From Hysterium pulicare CBS 123377 (lineage: Eukaryota; Ascomycota; Dothideomycetes; Hysteriales; Hysteriaceae), in the NCBI GenBank assembly GCA_000467715.1, contig AJFK01000713.1:1-64000 (forward strand): a DNA stretch of 64,000 nucleotides. Reading direction: 5' to 3'. Position numbers and translations under genes: made by a program. Of this stretch, positions 33,204-43,461 are shown piece by piece. Numbering within the stretch: position 1 is the stretch's first letter; each line of letters opens with the position of its first letter. The notes beneath the pieces were generated by a model. It was not told the DNA's origin and made no database searches. It saw only the letters and a list, made by a program, of their open reading frames with translations.

Positions 33204-33810
33204 ATGCCCGTAAGTCAAGCCGGCGCAGATGGATATCCGCCTACTTTCCCTTCCGTGATCTCATTTTATGTCGTAGACGGATAATACAAACCAAGGAGAT
33301 TCTCAGCAGTCGGAGCTCAAGCTCTCGTACGGAGACGACAATCTCAAGCTTTCTATTCACGAGCTGCTATGGATCATCAGTCAATTTCGAAGCAATATTC
33401 GTGAGCCTCCAATCGAGATACCTTTTCAAGAACGGGACGACATGCTCCGGTTGAAATCTCTCAAGCGTGCGGACATTTTCGGCAGGGCCATCACCTTCGG
33501 CGAAGGAGTTCACATTGGATTCCGGGTATGCGTAGAGGGAGTGAGTGATTGGGATGGCGCCTTCGTAAATGGCGCCGTCCTCGCGCTGTTAGATACAGTT
33601 AGCGCATGGAGCATCCCAGGAGCTGGCAAAGACACCCGAGAACCCGACCTCGTTTTACTTCGTGAGGAATCATTCAGATTGATCGTCTTTGAATTTTCCA
33701 ATAAAGAGATGGGTGTGCAAATTTCTCGACTCGAACTCGTGCGTTCCAAGTTAACTGCTTCGTTCCTCCTCTCTCGATTGATCCTGAATGGTACTGAACT
33801 GATACACTAG
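33204..33810 (+). CDS. Hypothetical protein with a two-codon first exon
   Basis: The frame from 33277 to 33810 is open and coding-like: hydrophilic start rich in Gln/Asp, then ELLWIISQFRSNIREPP and a mixed alpha/beta part to ILNGTELIH. It has no nearby in-frame ATG at its start. Splicing ATG CCC (33204-33209) over a 67-nt intron with a perfect GTAAGT donor and GTAG acceptor gives a start and 179 aa. I do not recognise the family and see no signal peptide or membrane helix. It could be a fragment of a larger decayed gene, since the surroundings are gene-poor. Confidence in the two-codon exon is moderate. Confidence 0.5.
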
Positions 33811-35243
33811 TATATTGATCTGGCTGGGCTTCAACCGTGAGCTCGGGGCTGCCAGGCGTAGAGTCTCTTTGAAGCCGCCTGGGCTCCGGTTTCAGGCAGC
33901 CAGTTCTTCGGGTACAAGGCTTGGTAGATCGCAAGTATACGGTCAATATTACTAGTTACGGTCATAACGAACTTTGACCTAGTGGTACAAAGTACCTACC
34001 AATGATGTAGCTAGAAGATGGGATCAAACTAAGAGTTCAGTGAACATAAGTATTGCTCGACGGTGGGAGGGCAGAGTCACAAACAGACTGTAGTACGTCC
34101 ACCAATTCTGTCTTTCCCTTGTTCTCGGTACCCTCTTTGAACATTTTCAAGAGAGCGAGAAGAAAGAGGTTTGTCTTATCACTATCACCTAGGAACTCAT
34201 CAATCTCGAGTCGAACACGGGGTATCAATTCGGAGTAACAAAAGCTACAACATTGTCCTTCTGAGCATCTTGAATATAGGTTTACGTCATCATTGTCTAA
34301 AAATGATATTGGGATGCACGTTATGGCAAGCCAGACGCAGTATGATGGAAGATTGATCTGCTGAGGTCAGTGTCACTATGAGTAGACCATAGTTAGATTT
34401 ATAGGTAATCTCATTTTCAAATTGAATTGAAGCTCTCCGGCTAGAGCCCACAATTCGCAACTCGACACATCCATCAAGCGATCCGGCACTCAGCTCCCAC
34501 TTTGAGCATATGCAAGGCGAAGCATCTGCGAGGTGACTGAAGTGTGACCGCATGAAAATAGCAAAGTGAAACGAAGAACGGTGCGTTCGACGGGACTGGT
34601 CATTGAGGAATGGGCGTGTTCGGCTGCGAGACTTTGATTTCATGACACTGCTAGTGCTAAGATAGTACCGATAATCGACAGCCGCGGCATAAAGAGGTTG
34701 AGTGGCAGGCTGAAGACAGCTCGTGCGACTAGACGAGCAGTCAGAACACATTGTCATGCAGCGATATGGTAAAGGCGTTTGATTTACTATTGAAACCCGC
34801 ATTTCATGTCGATTCATCACCTGCATTAGCCACCTGCAATGCACTGTACAGATACTAGTCATACCGATGGTCATTCTGATAGCCAACGACGTAATCCGAT
34901 TCTGTAAGGAATCAGTGTCTAGAGGCTGAACAGGATCTCGCAGGGAATGCCTTGATTAGTTCCCGTATAGGTCCGATGTCCTGTCCCGCATATGATAGAG
35001 ATGCATGAAGTCGATCAACAAAGCATAGGTGGAATTTCGATTGAAGATACAATAGACGAAGCGGGGTGTTAGCCACCGTTGACATGTGGCGCCGCATCGT
35101 TTCTCAAGGGGAGCTGGGCATTATAAAGAAACTTTTTGCATGTCAAAGGCACGAGGGAATGTAGTCAATGACGGAGTACACCTGTCACGTCTGGAGGCGT
35201 TCCAGCGCCGCTGTCTTCCCGTTCCACATTCTTTATCTCTCTG
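33811..35243. other. Gene-poor stretch, about 1.4 kb
   Basis: Several minus- and plus-strand open stretches up to 198 codons occur, but their translations are rich in Ser/Arg/Cys/Met with no domain and look like chance. No transposon ends recognised. Confidence 0.5.
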
Positions 35244-36162
35244 CTAGTCTTCATATCCGCCGCAGTGGTTCCAATCTCCGCGTCTTGTCTCGAGATGTTC
35301 TCCGCAGCATCTTTCCTCAGTTTTTTTCTGTGTTGCAAACTTCAGTATCGACACAAGGAGAGCGACAGCGCTTATCACGGGTCCGATAATACTGCCTATC
35401 AAGGCACCGGTAGATAAGCCACTTTGTTGGGAGTTCCCGTTGGAATTGATGAACGAAGAGTTCGACGGTTTGCTCGTGGATGAAGGGAAGATTCCATCGG
35501 CCTCAAGAGCACTCGTAAGACAGCTACCGGTACAGTCTGCACATACACTCGAGACCTATCTCCACATCAGCGTCTGCAGAAGTCTTCCTCGGAGTAGTGT
35601 AGTTCGTACACACGGCCATGGATCTGCACATTCTGTGTAGTTTCTGCATGGCGCTCCAAGACAGTGCCCTGGCCAGTCACAGTAGGGATCATTCGGCGGG
35701 ACGTAAAGAACTGCGCTCGCAGACGGGATCTCACTCTGCACGGCAGAGGGAGGTGGTGAGAGAGTTCCGTTAGGTGACAGACAGCTCACGCTGTATGATG
35801 CGATGGATGAGTTATAGTAACACCAATCGGGACGAGCAGCAGTTTGGTCCCAAGCTGGGCAAGTAATATTTGCGTTGTATCCGTACAAGATTACTACCAC
35901 CCATATCAGCGAGAGCATCTTTTAATCAGACATAAGGGTAAGCATACTCACCAGTGCAGTTATGGTCAACTTGGTTGATCTTGAAACTCAAAGCGCCGCC
36001 CAACTCATTTTGACATGTTCCGATAGTGTCACCACTGTCTATACTTGCAAGAAAGGCTCCACAGATGGCATCACGAAAAGTTGCGATACGAGTGATGGCT
36101 CGAGTAGGGAGCCATATCATTCCTAGAGTTATGAGAATCATGATTGACGTGACCTGATGCAT
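35244..36162 (-). CDS. Small type I membrane protein with Cys-rich outer part
   Basis: Three exons (36162-35952, 35893-35612, 35536-35244) giving 261 aa. The N-terminus is a signal peptide (SIMILITLGMIWLPTRA). The extracellular part carries spaced cysteines (TCQNE, HNCT, ITCPAWD, DWCYY, VSCLSPNG, YCDWPGHCLGAPC) and many sequons (NCT, NIT, NSS, NGT, NYT). A Ser/Asn-rich stalk leads to one membrane helix (GALIGSIIGPVISAVALLVSI), then a short basic cytosolic tail ending GGYED. This layout is common for fungal cell-surface sensors or wall-anchored proteins, but no WSC or CFEM pattern is clear. Intron 2 uses a GTGTAC donor, which alone keeps frame. Function unknown; surface location is inferred. 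Confidence 0.65.
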
Positions 36163-37420
36163 ACTAGAATGACGCAGAATTAGTTGAGCTTGCAGGTGGG
36201 TCTTCCTCGCGGGCGGGAACTGTCTGACTTTGTCCTGCGGGGAGGCTCATATGAAGGCAAACCAGGCAGCTGTATGGGAAGAAGATACAACAGGTAAACC
36301 AGGGTATACAGGCTTCTCGCTTCCAGAATGTAGGCTGACGAAGTGAGCTGCCAGGGCTGTGGTTGACCCTGCACATTCAGCTGAGGGGCACACAGCCTCC
36401 GAAAGCTCTTTGAACTCCCGCCTCATTTCCTCCTCACATTTTTGTAGGCTCTGAACCGACTGGAAGCGTTGTACGCTATAAATCATTGCATCACTGATTG
36501 CAATCAGCATGCTTGCGGATTTCGATCGTGAGCATGTTCCCGACGGATGTAAAGCTTCGAGCTGCTTAAGGTTGCTACTTGCACACCTTCGGTTGAAGCC
36601 TGGGCCCGTCGCCGATCATCTCCAAATCGAATGGAGTTGAAGTGCCCATGTTCGAGTGGAAGATCATGCTGCCGAATGACCGCGCTCCTCCAGTTTGAAA
36701 ACAATTGCATGGGATTTTCTTATGTCCGCAGCTCCCGTGTGTAGTCAGTCCTCCGTCGACATATCTACACCATGCAGTACTTTGATCCATTCGAATGTGG
36801 GTGCGCTTTGGTAGAGATTGATATCTCGTTCGAAGTGACAGTAGGAATAGAGGAAAGACGAAATAACACACGTTGGAGATTCGATTCAATTCGAAACTTT
36901 CGACATCAAACGACGAAGAAGTGGAGTTCTTTTGATGTGTCAGCACTCTAGCCCACTATTTCAATAGCCACCCTACATCGAGAAGAAGAGACTGTACATG
37001 CTAAACTGTTATCTCCTTTCACTCATCTCATGATTTTGTGTCCAATCAGGCCATTACCCAGACCTGTTTCCATGCGGAGGTAACGATAGTTTGGTGCTGT
37101 TCACGTGACTTATGCTTAAAGAATCGTGATTTGCAGATTCTGATTCAGATAACGTATGTTTCAGATGCTTAATCTAGGTTTTCAAGTCCTAAATTCTGAG
37201 CGGACCTTATCATGTGATGTGTTCAGGCATTGTTTTGAACCGCGGCGCTGATGCGGCACAAGTCCTGCGCCCACAGTTCTCAACACTCGTACTCCGCTAC
37301 CATACCTTCAGAACTATCTACCTGCAAATCATCCTTCATCAAATCGCGAAGAGAGTCGGCAGTAACCTTCAAACTTCCTGCACCCCCGTCGGACTTATTT
37401 ACTCGTAGTGTATATGAACA
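36163..37420. other. Gene-poor stretch with a weak minus-strand candidate
   Basis: About 1.25 kb between the type I membrane gene and the first EthD gene. It contains the low-confidence minus-strand frame given next, and a second Cys/Gly-rich minus-strand frame near 36570-36800 (starting MDQSTAWCRYVDGG). I see no family in either. Confidence 0.45.
36247..36510 (-). CDS. Doubtful small hypothetical frame
   Basis: An 87-codon frame, open for about 35 further codons upstream of its ATG, reads as a plausible helical part (SVQSLQKCEEEMRREFKELSE) followed by a low-complexity end. It may be an exon or relic of a larger gene. No homologous family recognised and no reliable splice partner found. Confidence 0.25.
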   Translation of the reverse strand: MLIAISDAMIYSVQRFQSVQSLQKCEEEMRREFKELSEAVCPSAECAGSTTALAAHFVSLHSGSEKPVYPGLPVVSSSHTAAWFAFI

Positions 37421-37813
37421 ATGACTTACTCCTTGCTCCTTTACATCACCCGCAAGCCTAGCATCACCCCGGCCGAGTTCAAAACTCACTGGGAAGACAA
37501 GCACATTCCGCTTCTCAAATCGATCGCACGCCATCACTTTCCGCTCTCGCATACGCGCCGCTACATCACCAGAGTCGAGGGGGAAGGTGGCAGATACCCC
37601 GCTGCAGTTCTGGTTGGAACCCAAAAGGATTTTGAGTATGACGGTATTGCAGAGCTGATCTTCCAAGATGAACAAGCATTTCAGACCTTCTTCGGTGTAG
37701 TGAGCCAGCCTGAGGCTGCAGCGAAGATTGCGGAGGATGAGGAGAAGTTCATTGTGCGAGAGAAGATGAGGGCTGTAGCCATTGGTGACAAATGTGTCAC
37801 AACCAATGTTTAA
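37421..37813 (+). CDS. EthD-domain protein (first of a pair)
   Basis: Single exon of 130 aa, the usual length for a stand-alone EthD / dimeric alpha-beta barrel protein. Features: an opening strand YSLLLYITRKPSITPAEFKTHW, the K/H-rich loop EDKHIPLLKS, then YPAAVLVGTQKDFEYDGIAELIF and FQTFFGVV, which make the typical ferredoxin-like beta-alpha-beta. EthD proteins are found beside aromatic or polyketide oxidation genes and can act as cyclases, decarboxylases or oxygen-dependent monooxygenases without cofactor. It lies in tandem with a second EthD gene 450 bases downstream, which suggests a duplication. No signal peptide; likely cytosolic. Specific reaction unknown. Confidence 0.85.
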   Translation: MTYSLLLYITRKPSITPAEFKTHWEDKHIPLLKSIARHHFPLSHTRRYITRVEGEGGRYPAAVLVGTQKDFEYDGIAELIFQDEQAFQTFFGVVSQPEAAAKIAEDEEKFIVREKMRAVAIGDKCVTTNV

Positions 37814-38266
37814 GGGTGTGAGGCACCCTACGCAGCATCGTTCCTATAACTGTATCAACACGGACAAAGGCAAACATATTCTATGCTACCAATAGATCAT
37901 GGGATCTCAATCGCTCTGATCTAACGATTGCGAGACTCCTTTAACATCTTACTCAGAATTATGATGAAGCGAAAGCTACCCATGCTTGATCATGTTTGGC
38001 TCATCACTTATTGGCACGACCATACCTAGGTATGTATTTCTCAAGCAATTGTGGCAGGAACAGGCTTGAAAATGGAAGTCGACCCCGTGCGAATGCAAGC
38101 ACTTACCTTAAGCTCAGTCGCTTGTTCCTTATTCTCGATAATTGCAAAGGAACTCTTGCCGAGTGCTCACGAGGTTGCTCATGCGTCAAACTTTGCATCA
38201 CCTGCGTCTATTCACATTCGTCTCATAACATTATACTGAGCTTGTTCAATAAAACTATCTACTAAG
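37814..38266. other. Intergenic: spacer of the EthD pair
   Basis: About 450 bases; promoter of the second EthD gene. Contains TACCTAGGTA at 38023-38032. Confidence 0.55.
38023..38032. repeat. TACCTAGGTA palindrome, copy 2
   Basis: Exact copy of the 10-base palindrome, 234 bases before the second EthD start codon. Confidence 0.5.
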
Positions 38267-39010
38267 ATGTCAGACTTACCCCAAGCTTCAGCGTCCAGCA
38301 CCACCGAGACGACCGAGACGACCGAGACGACCGAGACGATCGAGACGACCGAGACAACCGAGACGACCGAGACAACCGAGACGACAGAGACAGCCGAGAC
38401 GACCGAGACCCCCTCGAGAGTTTCTTCATACACTACGCGTAACAGTAGTTTCACCGTTCTGTTCTTTCACAAACGGTGTATTTGGAGGTTCACTCCCGCG
38501 CAATTCATGGACCATTACGAAACTGTTTATATGCCATTACTTACTCGAGCGGTGGGAGACGCATTACCAGCCTTCAGTTCACGTTACTATGTGTCCCGAG
38601 AGTACAAGGAATGCGGCGGTTACTTAGAAGATCCCTCCTATCCGGCCCGAATCGTTACGGGGTTCCAGCAGGACTTTCCTTTCGACGTCATGATGGAGAT
38701 GTCATTCACGGATGAGAACGCGTGGAAAGCGTATCTTCGTGCGGTACGAAGGAGTCACGTGATTCAAGAGATAATTCAAGAGGAAATGAGGTTTTTAGAC
38801 AGAAGCAGAACAAAATCAGTCGTAACTGGAACTGGGTTTAGCACAATATACCCTGATGTAAGCTATAGACATTATGCCCTTTGCCATTTGTTTCTCAAAC
38901 TAAGTCGTGTGCCCACAGAGCCAAGAGATATCCTTGTATGGGTTGACGTGAAGGACATTCGAGAAGGGCTTCGTATTGCTTCATCATTACATCCAGAATC
39001 CAGGCACTAG
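38267..39010 (+). CDS. EthD-domain protein with N-terminal Thr-Glu repeat
   Basis: Open frame of 247 aa. Residues 12-48 are a low-complexity Thr/Glu tract coded by a 9-base tandem repeat. An EthD-like core follows: FTVLFFHKRCIWRFTPAQFM, DHYETVYMPLLTR, then YPARIVTGFQQDFPFDVMMEMSF and AYLRAV, matching the neighbouring EthD protein block for block. A GTAAGC donor at 38858 and ACAG acceptor ending at 38918 (61 nt, branch-like CTAAG) suggest a real intron; splicing would end the protein at 38951 with 207 aa, closer to the core length of its neighbour. The unspliced reading is kept as the coordinate because it is unbroken. Reaction unknown; the acidic tail may be a disordered spacer. Confidence 0.75.
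   Translation: MSDLPQASASSTTETTETTETTETIETTETTETTETTETTETAETTETPSRVSSYTTRNSSFTVLFFHKRCIWRFTPAQFMDHYETVYMPLLTRAVGDALPAFSSRYYVSREYKECGGYLEDPSYPARIVTGFQQDFPFDVMMEMSFTDENAWKAYLRAVRRSHVIQEIIQEEMRFLDRSRTKSVVTGTGFSTIYPDVSYRHYALCHLFLKLSRVPTEPRDILVWVDVKDIREGLRIASSLHPESRH
38303..38410 (+). repeat. 9-base coding minisatellite (ACCGAGACG)x12
   Basis: Exactly 108 bases, 12 in-frame units of nine bases with a few substitutions (for example ATCGAGACG, ACAGAGACA, GCCGAGACG), all preserving length. The plus strand codes Thr-Glu-Thr; the antisense frame reads Val-Val-Ser. Copy number is likely to vary between strains. Confidence 0.9.
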
Positions 39011-39514
39011 CAAATGTACAGGGATCCGGGTGGTCAGATTGACAGCTGTCAACTCAGGGGGGATGCTTAACAGAGTATTGCTACGTGGACTTTTTCTTTC
39101 AAGGCTGTTGACTACGTTGAGTGTTTTGTACATTGCACTTGCCCAACTAGACTAGTGCGGAATCGACCACGAACATTGAACTACAACCCTACCTACTGAC
39201 TTCTTCCTTAGCCACAGAGATGTAGGTCTGCAGTAAGTAGTCAATGTAGCCGCATTCACATTCGCCGTTGAATACTGCAAAAACTAATCCAAAAATGGAA
39301 CCATTCACCACCGGGACTCACTTTTGCTAAATCACTCCAGCTACACGTGTATCTAAACATTTCACCACCACCATAATCCTACATACGCATATAGCAAACA
39401 GCATCAAGGAGAGTCGCGTCCGCTATCTCCACCACTGTCTTTGTTATATATGGCTTGACAACCGCCAAATCACGCCCCCGAACCCATCCATTCAACTACA
39501 GATCTACGGCAAGC
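39011..39514. other. Intergenic: promoter of the CCCH gene
   Basis: About 500 bases between tandem plus-strand genes; nothing else supported. Confidence 0.55.
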
Positions 39515-41029
39515 ATGGCATTCCCAGCAGTATCAAGCGAAACGCAACATTACATTGACACAATTATCAAACATTGGGGCCCGCATTCACCATGGCTCGC
39601 CGCCCCGCATTTGCCCACAGTGCCGCACGGTCATCCCGAAAAGAATCCCCAGAACTGGGATCTGTCTCTCCTCTCCTCGCTTGCCGCACTCGCTGAGAAG
39701 ATGTCCGGAAGATCTAGTGCGGCGTTGGTATATATTCACGGAGCTATCGCGAATCGAATGGCACACTCGGGTTGCAAGCAGTTGAGGAATATCAAGGGAA
39801 TTTTACCAAGGGATGTCAGAGAGGTGGACGAGTGGCTCAGTCATGATGAGCGCTGTGACCCTTTGCCCAAAGAGGAACAGACCCTAGAAGAAGAACGTAG
39901 CCTAGTGGCAGAGGCAGATGAATACCTCAGGCTCGACGACGTCTGTGATTTCATACCGAGAAAGAGGGAGATTCGAGAAGAGGGCCATAACGCCGCGGCG
40001 CATCGCGAAATGGAGACTCTGTGTTTCAGACGCAAAGAAACCGAGGAGGAGAAAGCAGAACGAGAAAAGAAAGCAGCGGAGCGTAAGGACTCAGCACATT
40101 CGTTTTCCACAGTACGTCGCCGCGAAGAACAAAGCCTAAGAGAAGACGTTCGAAGCCTTGACGGTGTTCTATCCACCTCATCACCACTTCCTTCAAACGA
40201 CGATCTGCCCATTTGCAAATTCTATTCAGCTGGTTATTGTCGGAGAGGCTCTTCCTGCTGGTACAGGCACGAAGATCCTGTCTCATTACGTTGGAGAAAT
40301 GAACGCGAGGCCAAGACCAGGAGAAGACAAAACCCAAAGGACGAAAAGAAGCGAGTGAGGATTCCTTCGCCTGAAAAGTACATCGATCACTATTCACCTG
40401 AAAAAGAGGCTCCAGTACCTCGACCTCCTCAGAAGCGAGTGCGTACCGCTCTATCAAACCGTACGAAGAGTGAGAAGGAAGTCGAATTCGTACCGAACTC
40501 GAACACTTCAGTCTCAAAGAATGACACGAACGGCGATCATAAGAGCAAGACCGGACCCAATATCACAAACACCGCTACGAATGATCTCAACGGAGGCAAT
40601 GGAGTCAAAACCATCACATCGGACTCCGGCGAAATCATCCCGGTAAACCATCTCCTCGACCGCATCCTCAAAAACTGGAACCTCAGCGACCAAATGACCA
40701 TCATGCCCACGGACCTCCTCCCTCGCGTGCGAAAAGGCGATCGCAAAGACTGGAACAAAATCTCATGCCGGGCCATAATCGGAGAAGTTCGAGCCTTTAT
40801 GTCGCCAGACGAATGGTCAAATCAACTCAAAGAAGACCTATTCAAGCTTTCTGAATTGACGAAAGGGAACCTCCAGCAAGCGCACATGCTTCTTCTATTT
40901 GCTGTTGATCGAAGACATAATGATGACGACGAGGAGAATTCCAAGAGGGATATTGCGGAGTGTTTGTATACGGATGTTCAACAAAGCATTGAGTGGGTTT
41001 TGTTGGAGCGGAGAATGCTTGCGCTGTAG
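39515..41029 (+). CDS. CCCH zinc-finger protein
   Basis: Single exon, 504 aa from ATG 39515. One C-x7-C-x5-C-x3-H finger (CKFYSAGYCRRGSSCWYRH) lies in the middle, near residue 235. It is flanked by a Glu/Arg/Lys-rich helical region (EREKKAAERKD type, probable coiled coil) and a basic Ser/Pro linker. The N-terminal 100 residues (YIDTIIKHWGPHSPW) and the C-terminal 120 residues (VNHLLDRILKNWNLSDQMTIMPTDLLPR) look folded and helical, unlike the linker. CCCH fingers of this spacing usually bind RNA, so a role in mRNA fate is the best inference. No nuclease or RRM domain is visible. I do not recognise a named orthologue. Confidence 0.75.
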   Translation: MAFPAVSSETQHYIDTIIKHWGPHSPWLAAPHLPTVPHGHPEKNPQNWDLSLLSSLAALAEKMSGRSSAALVYIHGAIANRMAHSGCKQLRNIKGILPRDVREVDEWLSHDERCDPLPKEEQTLEEERSLVAEADEYLRLDDVCDFIPRKREIREEGHNAAAHREMETLCFRRKETEEEKAEREKKAAERKDSAHSFSTVRRREEQSLREDVRSLDGVLSTSSPLPSNDDLPICKFYSAGYCRRGSSCWYRHEDPVSLRWRNEREAKTRRRQNPKDEKKRVRIPSPEKYIDHYSPEKEAPVPRPPQKRVRTALSNRTKSEKEVEFVPNSNTSVSKNDTNGDHKSKTGPNITNTATNDLNGGNGVKTITSDSGEIIPVNHLLDRILKNWNLSDQMTIMPTDLLPRVRKGDRKDWNKISCRAIIGEVRAFMSPDEWSNQLKEDLFKLSELTKGNLQQAHMLLLFAVDRRHNDDDEENSKRDIAECLYTDVQQSIEWVLLERRMLAL

Positions 41030-42030
41030 GTGCGGGTATGTTGACAAATGGGAGCGTGGACAGCAATGTTTTTGCTTGTGCTACCATATGCATCCTCTAA
41101 CAACTGTGAATTGGGGCCGTTTTCGTATGTCGGCGGACGAGGTATGTCGGAGCAGACTCTGCGAACCACCCTAAAGGCCTTACGCCTAGCTATCCATAGG
41201 AAGGAAAACAGTTCAAGAAACACTCTCGAATGTTCATTCAAGGAAAATAATTCTTGGTAACCTTTCTTAAAGTCAACTTCCAAGCAGCAGTTCCACCTTT
41301 ACTACGACATTAGCTCAACATCTCACCGGCCTGCTCATCCTCCCGCCCTTCACCACCCTACCCAAGCCCAAACGTTCTCAGTCCCACGCAGTATCCCCCA
41401 AAGCCATGAGTAACACTGTGAAAACAAAAGTTATTTTCTACTTTCCTATATTTCCCAAAACTCTTAGTATATTAAGCAGACACCACGAACCTAGACATTG
41501 AAAATATAATCATGCAGAAAGTGCATAAGCTGTTGAAGCATGTTCTGTCCCACAGCTTCAATTTCTATAAGGGAAAAGACTTCATACTCAGAGGCAAGTT
41601 TTGAGTGTCTTAAATAGAAGTTGTACTGGATTGCCGGTGTATTTGTGATGAGGGAAATGGGTCTTGCCCATTATTTTCTTTTGAATCCTTAGCCGGCCAT
41701 TGGTGTTCCTGGCGAGAAACCGAGCTGAAAACCACCAACAGCAACACACAGCTGAAGAACGCGCGCCACCGAATCTAGCCCTAAGAGCGGGTGGAGCTGA
41801 GAGAGCCTTCGTCCTCCCGCAGATGTTCACGCAGACTAATGGCATTGGCGTTCATGGCATTTTCTCAAGTATAAGTATTTGGACCCGCTGACCTGAAACA
41901 TCTCACCCTTCTGTTCCTCTTTTCTTCCACCGCAGCCGGTGTGAATTTAGTACATCGAAAATCAAGAGCCTCTCGCGATAACAATAAGGTATCGCTCATT
42001 GTGTTCAAAGGGTTCCGATTCTTTCTGATT
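41030..42030. other. Intergenic, 1 kb
   Basis: No supported gene. 3' flank of the CCCH gene and promoter of the PLC-like gene; the in-frame extension upstream of 42031 lacks an ATG. Confidence 0.55.
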
Positions 42031-43461
42031 ATGACAACCATAGCAGACAAAATGCCCAGCAAAGGCGTTCAATGTTACGGCTACATCGCCGTACCCGGCG
42101 CCGAAATCGAGTTCTCCGTCCCCAAGCAAAACGTCGTCAAGCGCGACCAGCATCAATTCACATCCGACCATTTAGAGGTTGAGAAAGGCAACTTAGGCGG
42201 TCCTTTCAAAGTCACAGGTCGCTTTTCATTTGCCGTCCGCCGCGATGGGCGTGAAATCATCAACCAATGGGTTGACGTGAACACGCTCACCGGCGGCCTA
42301 GAAGATGGCACGATGAAAGATATAGAGTCGACGCCGTCAATGGTAAACAGCGACATTATTGTTACTTATGGATTCTACGATGCTGGGCCCGGAGTTGCGG
42401 GATTGCCGAAGTCGCACGAGTGCTATGTGACTGTGACACCAAACAACTCGGACTGGATGAGAAATGTCATTCCGCTCGACTCTCCCGCTGCAGATAAACC
42501 ATTCCGAAGGATGGTTCTCCCGAGTTCCCACGACATCGGTATGAACAGTATGCAGACTTCCAAAGCATTGCTACAGCATGCCGGGACCAACGTCATCAAG
42601 ATGGCCCTGGGAACCCTCCCGGGCGCTTTCAACGTCCTGGATAAGGTCTCCGATTCAGCCATCAACCATATTGCACCGAACATTATTAAGGGACTGGCTG
42701 TTACGCAGAAAGATTCTTTGGCAACAATTTTGGCGATTGGTGCTAGGTATTTCGAGTTCAGACCGGCGAGGTGTCATAGACAGATGCAGGCCGTTTCTTC
42801 ACTACCCGACGATTTATACTTCCAGCACGGTGCTATTCCGGGAATGCTATACAAGGAATTCCTTCACGATATCGTACAGTTCCTTTCAGACCACCGGGAC
42901 GAAATCGTCGTGGTGCAGCTACGCTGGGATGGCGTCCCAGGAGACTGTCCTCGTCCCAACGACGACGAACTCCGCCAAGTCCTGGATGACGCTCTGAAAG
43001 ATAAGGACATCCAGGTGGGGAATCTAGACGACATGCAGAACAGAAGTATCAAGGATCTGAGAAATGATCGTAAGCGTCTAATTGTAACCCGCGACGTTAA
43101 TCAGTGCTCGAACTACGATGACGCGGCCAATGCGACTCTCGATGGAGGTACAATCGTCACGGCTCTGACCAACATGTCTACAAACTTTCCTCGAGGCCAT
43201 CCGATCGCGCTGCTGCAGTGCCAGGCCACGGCCACCAACATCCGAGATGTCATTATCTACAGCGTGTTGAGTTCTGATGCCTCAACGTCCTGTCTTCTGG
43301 CTACAAAGCCGATTTGCGATTTGAAGATCCTGCCGCTATTGAGGGAAAATGTGGGGAGAGATTTATGCAAAGAGGATGGGGTTGTGGTCGTTCTGAATGA
43401 TTTCTTTGATGGAGGAACTGCTGATGTGGCAATCCAGATGTGCCGAGACAGACTAGGATGA
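42031..43461 (+). CDS. PI-PLC X-domain-like phosphodiesterase
   Basis: Single exon, 476 aa from ATG 42031. The N-terminal 150 residues are a beta-rich domain without signal peptide. The second part is a PLC-like TIM-barrel: the first catalytic histidine is in LPSSHDIGMNS, the structural ARYFEFRPAR strand follows, and the second histidine is in DLYFQHGAIPG. Further strands (EIVVVQLRWDGV, RKRLIVTRDV) are typical for the eukaryotic PLCXD / bacterial PI-PLC group, which has no C2 or PH domain and needs no calcium. The likely activity is cleavage of phosphoinositide-like or related phosphodiesters; some fungal members are of unknown activity. Absence of a signal peptide suggests it acts inside the cell. 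Confidence 0.82.
   Translation: MTTIADKMPSKGVQCYGYIAVPGAEIEFSVPKQNVVKRDQHQFTSDHLEVEKGNLGGPFKVTGRFSFAVRRDGREIINQWVDVNTLTGGLEDGTMKDIESTPSMVNSDIIVTYGFYDAGPGVAGLPKSHECYVTVTPNNSDWMRNVIPLDSPAADKPFRRMVLPSSHDIGMNSMQTSKALLQHAGTNVIKMALGTLPGAFNVLDKVSDSAINHIAPNIIKGLAVTQKDSLATILAIGARYFEFRPARCHRQMQAVSSLPDDLYFQHGAIPGMLYKEFLHDIVQFLSDHRDEIVVVQLRWDGVPGDCPRPNDDELRQVLDDALKDKDIQVGNLDDMQNRSIKDLRNDRKRLIVTRDVNQCSNYDDAANATLDGGTIVTALTNMSTNFPRGHPIALLQCQATATNIRDVIIYSVLSSDASTSCLLATKPICDLKILPLLRENVGRDLCKEDGVVVVLNDFFDGGTADVAIQMCRDRLG

Noticed and set aside
34290-34886. 198-codon minus-strand frame
   Set aside because: Rich in Ser, Arg, Met, Cys and His with no hydrophobic core or motif; no homologous family; likely chance.
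38212-38454. Minus-strand frame with Val-Val-Ser repeats
   Set aside because: Mirror of the 9-base repeat in the EthD gene; the repeat length alone keeps all frames open.
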